Shown in pieces: positions 31,660 to 36,032 of a stretch of DNA of 36,032 nucleotides; the first letter of the stretch is position 1; each line of letters begins with the position of its first letter. The translations under genes and the position numbers were made by a program. Source of the DNA: an uncultured archaeon. GTDB taxonomy: Archaea > Nanobdellota > Nanobdellia > Woesearchaeales > UBA583. The DNA lies in assembly GCA_937138345.1 (NCBI GenBank), contig CAKZOW010000134.1:1-36032 (forward strand), given 5' to 3'. The notes beneath the pieces were generated by a model that was not told the origin of the DNA, did no database searches, and saw only the letters and a list, made by a program, of their open reading frames with translations.

Positions 31660-32457
31660 TTAGTTCATTACCTCACTAAATTCTTCAAGAGCTGCTTTTG
31701 TAAATAATACTGCTCTTCCAGGTTTTTCACTCATTCCAAAGTCTTGAACCATTAAAAGATCAGGAGTTACAACATCAAATCCTTGAACATTTCTAGCTGC
31801 TTTAAATAATGGATTTTCTAAGTTTGAAACAACAACTAAAGGACCTCTTTTAGTTTTATATCTTCTATTTCTCATAGTTCCTTTACCAGCTCTTACTTTT
31901 TTAACTTCTAATCTTTCTAGTTCTGAACTAAATCCAGCTTTTTCTAAAAATGATTTGAAATCTGAAGTTTTAGCTAATGTTTCAACACTTGAATCTAGAA
32001 CAACAGGATATTGCTCTGGAACTCTTTGTCCATTTGCTTCAACAGATGCTTTATTAAATGATGCACTAACACCAGACAATAGAGCTTTCATCCATTCCTT
32101 ATTATTCATAGTTTTGATAGTTTTCTTCTCTGCTTTTGGAGGGTGTGCTCTTCGACCACCTACAGCTTGTGAAACCCATGCACCAACATATCTATGTTGT
32201 GTACCTCTAGCCCACATAACTTTTTTAGGAGTTCTTGATCCACCTCTACCATAAGTAGTTCTAAATGCTTTTCTTCTTTTTGATAAATTAATTACTTGTT
32301 TTTTACCAGCTTTTGGATCTGATCCATAAGATTGGAAAAATAATGAATTCTCAGCAAGATAAGCTTTTTTGAAAATATCGTCTCTAACTAATGTGTTTGT
32401 ATCAAATTCGAAATCTGATACTTTTTTTCCTTCTTTATCAATTACAGGTATTTTCAT
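31660..32457 (-). CDS. rpl4p: Large-subunit ribosomal protein L4
   Basis: 265 residues, archaeal L4 (L4e type). Key stretch RKAFRTTYGRGGSRTPKKVMWARGTQHRYVGAWVSQAVGGRRAHPPKAEK forms the extended loop lining the exit tunnel, and the C-terminal globular half ends GRAVLFTKAALEEFSEVM. Four nt after L3. Confidence 0.97.
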   Translation of the reverse strand: MKIPVIDKEGKKVSDFEFDTNTLVRDDIFKKAYLAENSLFFQSYGSDPKAGKKQVINLSKRRKAFRTTYGRGGSRTPKKVMWARGTQHRYVGAWVSQAVGGRRAHPPKAEKKTIKTMNNKEWMKALLSGVSASFNKASVEANGQRVPEQYPVVLDSSVETLAKTSDFKSFLEKAGFSSELERLEVKKVRAGKGTMRNRRYKTKRGPLVVVSNLENPLFKAARNVQGFDVVTPDLLMVQDFGMSEKPGRAVLFTKAALEEFSEVMN

Positions 32458-32461
32458 TTTT

Positions 32462-33457
32462 TTATTTGTTAATATAAGTTAACTCTGGAGCAACTTTTGG
32501 ATATCTTTTGTTAGGTCTACAAGCCTTAACTAAAGTAACCATTCTTTGTGCAGGACCTTGTACTGAACCTTTCACTAAAATGTATTCTCCTCTAACTTCA
32601 CCATAACCTCTAAATCCTTGGGCTTTGTTAATTTCTTCAACATTGTCTGAGATTTTTAAAATCCACTTATTCCACTCAGTTCTCTCATGGTAACCATGTT
32701 GACCTGGTAGAGGAATTGTTGTTAAAACTCTTGAAGGAGTCCATGCACCAACATTTCCTGCGTGTCTTCTTTTTTTCTCGGACTTGTGTGATGTTAATTT
32801 AACTCCAAATCTTTTTACAGCACCTTGGTGTCCTTTACCAATTGTAATTCCGTGTGAATCCATTAATTCTCCTGCTTTTAGAACTTCTGAAGCTTTCACT
32901 TCTTGTCCTAATTTTGACATAGCGAATGTAATTTTTTCATCAATTGAACCTGAAACTCCAAGTTCCATTACATCTGGTTTTTTTCTACCCATAGTTGTTG
33001 AACTAGGAGTTGTAGCAACTTTAATTCTAACATCTTCAGCACCAGCTTCTTTTGCAAATGCAATTAATTCTTCTGCGCTTAATGATTTAGGAGCTTTTTT
33101 AGCTACATCTAATTTTCTTGAGAGATGTTTATCTTTAACTTGAGCTGAAACTTCTTTAACAATTTGCATGTTACCGTAGTCATCTGCTGCAAGAACTTTT
33201 ACTGATAATACTCTAACTGGAGGACATTCTAGAACTGTTACTGGAACATTAATTTCTGTACCTTTAGTTAATGTATTAGAAAAGTTATCAATTAAACCAA
33301 CTGAAGTCATTCCTACTTTAAATGCAGGGAATCCTAACATGTTTGTATCTTTAACATCTTTTGATGCCCAAGAATTTACTACTGCGTGAGTTTTTTTAGC
33401 TCTCACTCTAGGCCAATAGGCCTTACTTCCTCTTTTTCTTGTACTTGAACTAGCCAT
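32462..33457 (-). CDS. rpl3p: Large-subunit ribosomal protein L3
   Basis: 331 residues from the ATG at 33457; a TTG nine codons upstream is open but MASSSTRKRGSKAYWPRVRAKK is the expected N-terminus. L3 core: MLGFPAFKVGMTSVGLIDN and HGITIGKGHQGAVKRFGVKLTSHKSEKKRRHAGNVG near the peptidyl transferase centre. First gene of the L3-L4-L23-L2-S19-L22-S3-L29 operon. Two candidate promoters precede it, a near one (TATA at 33501-33506) and a far one (33762-33770) that would give a structured leader of about 280 nt. Confidence 0.97.
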   Translation of the reverse strand: MASSSTRKRGSKAYWPRVRAKKTHAVVNSWASKDVKDTNMLGFPAFKVGMTSVGLIDNFSNTLTKGTEINVPVTVLECPPVRVLSVKVLAADDYGNMQIVKEVSAQVKDKHLSRKLDVAKKAPKSLSAEELIAFAKEAGAEDVRIKVATTPSSTTMGRKKPDVMELGVSGSIDEKITFAMSKLGQEVKASEVLKAGELMDSHGITIGKGHQGAVKRFGVKLTSHKSEKKRRHAGNVGAWTPSRVLTTIPLPGQHGYHERTEWNKWILKISDNVEEINKAQGFRGYGEVRGEYILVKGSVQGPAQRMVTLVKACRPNKRYPKVAPELTYINK

Positions 33458-33499
33458 TTTACAATGTGTGTAAAGTGACCTCAATCTTCAAAGACCAAA

Positions 33500-33512
33500 A
33501 TATATCGGTTTA
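33500..33512 (-). promoter_or_regulatory. L3 proximal promoter candidate / shared motif copy 1
   Basis: TAAACCGATATAT on the minus strand. The TATAT part is placed to start transcription about 20 nt before the L3 ATG. The 13-mer matches the copy at 33754-33766 in 12 of 13 positions. Confidence 0.45.
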
Positions 33513-33540
33513 CCAAAAGGAAATACCTCATTACTGTCTT

Positions 33541-33738
33541 CATGCGAGACCAGGCGAGTGATGTGACATCAGACTCGCGTCTGGAATTATGGGCATGATG
33601 CGTGTAAATGTAAAGCAAATTGCTTTATTTGATCTTTAAAAGTTTAAAGTCATTGCCAGGAGAGGTTATCTTTAATGATAAAGACATAGCCTACTTTTTA
33701 AGTCCCGGATGCACTATACGCCTTTGAAGAGCATAGCG
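33541..33738 (-). ncRNA. Structured leader or candidate non-coding RNA upstream of L3
   Basis: No gene lies between L3 and the beta-helix gene. The region can form at least six stems: CACTATAC/GCATAGCG (33712-33738, with G-U pairs); ACTT/AAGT (33693-33703); a bulged AGGTTA...TAGCCT stem over TCTTTA/TAAAGA (33663-33692); CTTTAA/TTAAAG (33634-33649); TAAAGCA/TGCTTTA (33611-33627); and a GC-rich arm CCAG-GCGAGT-GATG with full complement (33550-33584), enclosed by CATGC/GCATG (33541-33597). The far promoter at 33762-33770 would transcribe it on the minus strand. I see no RNase P, SRP or 5S hallmarks. Leader versus separate RNA is unresolved. Confidence 0.5.
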
Positions 33739-33753
33739 TTAGAAAAAATTAAC

Positions 33754-33770
33754 ATGTATCGGTTTATAAA
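33754..33770 (-). promoter_or_regulatory. Distal promoter for the L3 leader / shared motif copy 2
   Basis: TTTATAAAC is a good archaeal TATA box on the minus strand, directly followed by the shared motif (TAAACCGATACAT). Transcription would begin near 33740, just before the first stem of the structured region. Confidence 0.6.
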
Positions 33771-33819
33771 TCTGTTGCAGACATATTTGTTAAAAAAGAA
33801 GTTTTTTATACAAAGATAA

Positions 33820-33834
33820 TGGAGATTAACTCCA
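33820..33834 (-). terminator. Stop-codon hairpin, beta-helix gene 1
   Basis: TGGAG pairs with CTCCA (5 bp). The loop TTAAT contains the stop TAA (33828-33826). A second A/T-rich stem with a T-run follows near 33790-33808. Confidence 0.5.
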
Positions 33835-34743
33835 AAAGAATAACAAAGCCAGAGTAAGAATAATACTAGAAAAAGAATTCAGAGGAAACAAAGAACTAGT
33901 AGAGGAAGTTGATACTACTACAGGACTGAACACATACCAGCTACCTGTATCACAAATTATTTCTGGTTGAGCTGCAATAATACATCCAGAAGAGTTAATA
34001 ATGCCTTGGACGTAAGAATTATTTTCAAAAAAATTTGGAGTCTGAGACCAATTAAAAGAAGTAATATTATTAATAGATGAAGTAGAAAAAGTATTATTTT
34101 GAGACATAGTTTGAAATACAACTTCAACATTAGAAATATTTTTTAGTTGATTATAGTAAGAATTTGTAAATGAAACATTATAAAAACCAGAAATATTCTC
34201 AAAGGTATTATTAAATGTATTCTGAAAATTAACTGAGACATTTGAAAATAAAGAATCTGCTACAATGTCATTTCCTGAAATTGATGATCTAAAAAAAAAA
34301 CCCAAATCATAAACTTGATTATATAAAAATGAGGCATTATTTCCTTGTAAAATTATAAAACCATCAGTAAATGTACTATTTTCAATAATATTTGAATTTC
34401 CTGTAACTTGCAAAGTATTTCCTAAAAAAACACCTCTGCTAGAAATGTTGTTTATTTTAATTGAATTTGAAGAAGTTGCCAAATTTGTTGTAAAAAAATT
34501 TATATCACAATGTTCGATGATAAAATTAGAGCTAAGTATTCTAACCCCCATACTTGCACTACCACTATTATTTATAGAAAATCCTTGACAATTAAGTGTT
34601 GAACCTGATGCTCCAACTTGAAATTCAATACAATTTCCTGAAGATGTATTAATGCTTTGATTCAAAAAATAATTATCTACTGAATTTATCACAGTGCCAC
34701 AACTGGTAATATTTTGATCAGCATAAGAACTCACAATGCTCAA
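33826..34743 (-). CDS. Parallel beta-helix surface protein 1 with C-terminal anchor (signal peptide out of frame)
   Basis: 305 residues from the first usable in-frame codon (TTG at 34743). N/S/F-rich repeats such as CQGFSINNSG and CDINFF fit a NosD-like right-handed beta-helix, typical of secreted sugar-binding or surface proteins. It ends VVVSTSSTSSLFP plus a hydrophobic helix with no charged tail. Upstream in the same frame are codons for KSIIIVGLVVLSIVSSYA, a good signal peptide, but no in-frame start. ATG at 34778-34776 would provide it if the GGG at 34776-34774 had one more G. So a sequencing error or a real frameshift is likely. Paralogue of the next gene. Confidence 0.65.
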   Translation of the reverse strand: MSIVSSYADQNITSCGTVINSVDNYFLNQSINTSSGNCIEFQVGASGSTLNCQGFSINNSGSASMGVRILSSNFIIEHCDINFFTTNLATSSNSIKINNISSRGVFLGNTLQVTGNSNIIENSTFTDGFIILQGNNASFLYNQVYDLGFFFRSSISGNDIVADSLFSNVSVNFQNTFNNTFENISGFYNVSFTNSYYNQLKNISNVEVVFQTMSQNNTFSTSSINNITSFNWSQTPNFFENNSYVQGIINSSGCIIAAQPEIICDTGSWYVFSPVVVSTSSTSSLFPLNSFSSIILTLALLFFWS

Positions 34744-34779
34744 AACTACAAGTCCTACAATAATAATACTCTTCCCATC

Positions 34780-36032
34780 TTACATAAAATAGAGAAATAA
34801 ACCTCCTAGAAGTATTATAATATTTCCTAACCCAAAAACTGGAAACAAAGATGCAGTAGAGGAAGTTGATACTACAACAGAAATAAGAGCAGTATTACAA
34901 GTTGTATTGTAAGGCATATCAAAACACTCGTTAGCCGGCGCAGTTCCTGCTAAAAATGTATTACCTTGAAAAATAATATTATTTCTTGACCAGTTTCCAC
35001 TTTGAATGTCTATTGCTGAAAAATTTTCTAAGTAAGAGTTTGTGATATAAATTCCCATTAACTCTGATGCACTTCCTTGATCATTAAAATAAAGAGGAGT
35101 TGTTGTATTAACTATTGTAATATCATTTAAAATATAATCATCCCCCGTAAACGAAATTCCTGTTGTAGTGGAATTAATTGTAATATTCTCAAAAGTTGAA
35201 TTTGCAGTATTAAAAAATCTTCTCAAAGTAATTCCTTGATTATAGTTTTCAATGTAGATATTTCTATAAGTATTATTTTCATTCTGATTGTCACTAATAT
35301 CAAAAGCAATATTTCCAAAACCACTTAAATAAAGATCCTCATATAAATTACCTCTAGAATCTCCATCAACATAAAAACCATCAAAATCATAAAAAGACAA
35401 ATTTCTAAAGGTACTATTATCAACTCCCGTCAAATCAATCCTTCCTGAATTATATATATTTGAATTTATTACATACATGTTATTTGCAAACAATGCATCA
35501 AAACCTCTTGATGAACCAATATTACATGAAGTAATTAAAGTATCATGGGCATATTCTACCTGAAAAGCAGTACCAAAGAGTCCAGTGGCATTAATCCAAA
35601 AATCATTACAATCAAATTCAATACCTCCCAACTCAAAACACATAGCTCCATCAGATGCATTTAATACGTCACCATTAAGATAATATCTTGCATATTGATA
35701 CCCCCCTCCTAATTCTAGATCATCAAAACAAGAAGATACAGGAACTTGTTTCCTAATAATAGGAGTATTAATGAAATCAACTTCTCCTTCCAAAGTAAGA
35801 ATTCCTTTTGTTTGATTTAGTAAAGAATTTGAAATTATAAGGGAATGTTCTCCAAACGCAGATGCATAAGATACTACAAGAGATGAATTTCTGAATTCAC
35901 AATTATTAAAAGTTACATTGTCATAAGCATAAAGAAAAGTAGAATTTGAAAACAGAAATAAATCTCCAGTATCATTTCCATCAATATAATTTCCTTGACA
36001 ATTGAATAAAATATTATTTGGTTCAATATCAA
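34780..36032 (-). CDS. Parallel beta-helix surface protein 2 (5' partial)
   Basis: Open to the window edge: no stop between 34783 and 36032, giving at least 416 residues; the true start lies outside. Repeats such as FNCQGNYIDGN, FNNCEFRNS, FECNDFWINATGLFG-like rungs and ENITINSTTTGISF indicate a NosD/CASH-type beta-helix. It ends VVVSTSSTASLFPVFGLGNI followed by a hydrophobic helix, nearly the same as gene 1. A 21-nt stretch encoding the anchor (34855-34875) is identical to 33898-33918, so the two are recent duplicates or exchange sequence. Gene 1's ATG begins one nt after this stop. Confidence 0.75.
   Translation of the reverse strand, partial: DIEPNNILFNCQGNYIDGNDTGDLFLFSNSTFLYAYDNVTFNNCEFRNSSLVVSYASAFGEHSLIISNSLLNQTKGILTLEGEVDFINTPIIRKQVPVSSCFDDLELGGGYQYARYYLNGDVLNASDGAMCFELGGIEFDCNDFWINATGLFGTAFQVEYAHDTLITSCNIGSSRGFDALFANNMYVINSNIYNSGRIDLTGVDNSTFRNLSFYDFDGFYVDGDSRGNLYEDLYLSGFGNIAFDISDNQNENNTYRNIYIENYNQGITLRRFFNTANSTFENITINSTTTGISFTGDDYILNDITIVNTTTPLYFNDQGSASELMGIYITNSYLENFSAIDIQSGNWSRNNIIFQGNTFLAGTAPANECFDMPYNTTCNTALISVVVSTSSTASLFPVFGLGNIIILLGGLFLYFM

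Noticed and set aside
33541-33738. RNase P RNA, SRP RNA or 5S rRNA for the structured region
   Set aside because: None of the conserved cores I know (for example GAGGAAAGUC, or the SRP GGAAG/GAGCA loops) is present on either strand.
33713-33755. A 13-codon frame (MLIFSNAMLFKGV) just after the distal L3 promoter
   Set aside because: The ATG lies before the expected transcription start and within 12 bp of the TATA box.
34741-36032. The two beta-helix genes as one gene with a read-through stop
   Set aside because: They are in the same frame, but the first ends in a membrane anchor and the second begins with a signal peptide, which fits two proteins better.

Overview
The window is strongly AT-rich archaeal DNA. 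The evidence is archaeal ribosomal proteins in archaeal order (S17-L14-L24-S4e-L5-S14-S8-L6-L32e-L19e-L18-S5-L30 and L3-L4-L23-L2-S19-L22-S3-L29), aIF1, aIF1A, L44e, the RNase P protein Rpp29, ABCE1, a double Lrp/AsnC regulator and TATA-box promoters. Compact genes, many unrecognised small proteins, and bacterial-type GrpE and ThyA suggest a DPANN archaeon (Woesearchaeota/Pacearchaeota-like). That placement is inference.

Layout. 1-3858: the end of an unidentified gene, a minimal AAA ATPase, a small membrane protein, aIF1A, an AI-2E-family transporter and a ParA-like protein without a P-loop. 3859-7620: SMC. 7699-9865: a beta-rich exported protein, L44e, an unknown protein and a probable transglutaminase-like protein. 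9978-15676: ABCE1, a membrane protein, a membrane protein with a histone-H1-like tail, a rhomboid, the Lrp protein and GrpE. 15861-19821: a large surface protein, ThyA and a Cys-containing unknown. 19894-33457: one long ribosomal-protein region on the minus strand, interrupted at 27539-28724 by a membrane desaturase plus rubredoxin pair on the plus strand. 33485-33825: a structured leader or RNA region. 33826-36032: two paralogous beta-helix surface proteins with the same C-terminal anchor.

Expression signals. Most single genes have a TATA box about 22-38 bp before the start codon, so they are probably leaderless. Three ribosomal units (L3, S17, L30) instead have leaders of about 100-280 nt with strong hairpin potential, which suggests leader-based control. 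Most transcription-unit ends carry a hairpin that straddles or touches the stop codon.

The most unusual observation is a family of short tandem units at the 3' ends of SMC, ABCE1 and the Lrp gene. Each unit is roughly 42-70 nt. It begins with ATG and, in at least one later unit per array, a copy of the gene's last 8-12 nt. Most then have a hairpin, a GCGAY box, a second hairpin of form CAA...TTG, and an ARTATG box that starts the next unit. The hairpin stems differ between units but remain self-complementary. I know of no named element with this design.
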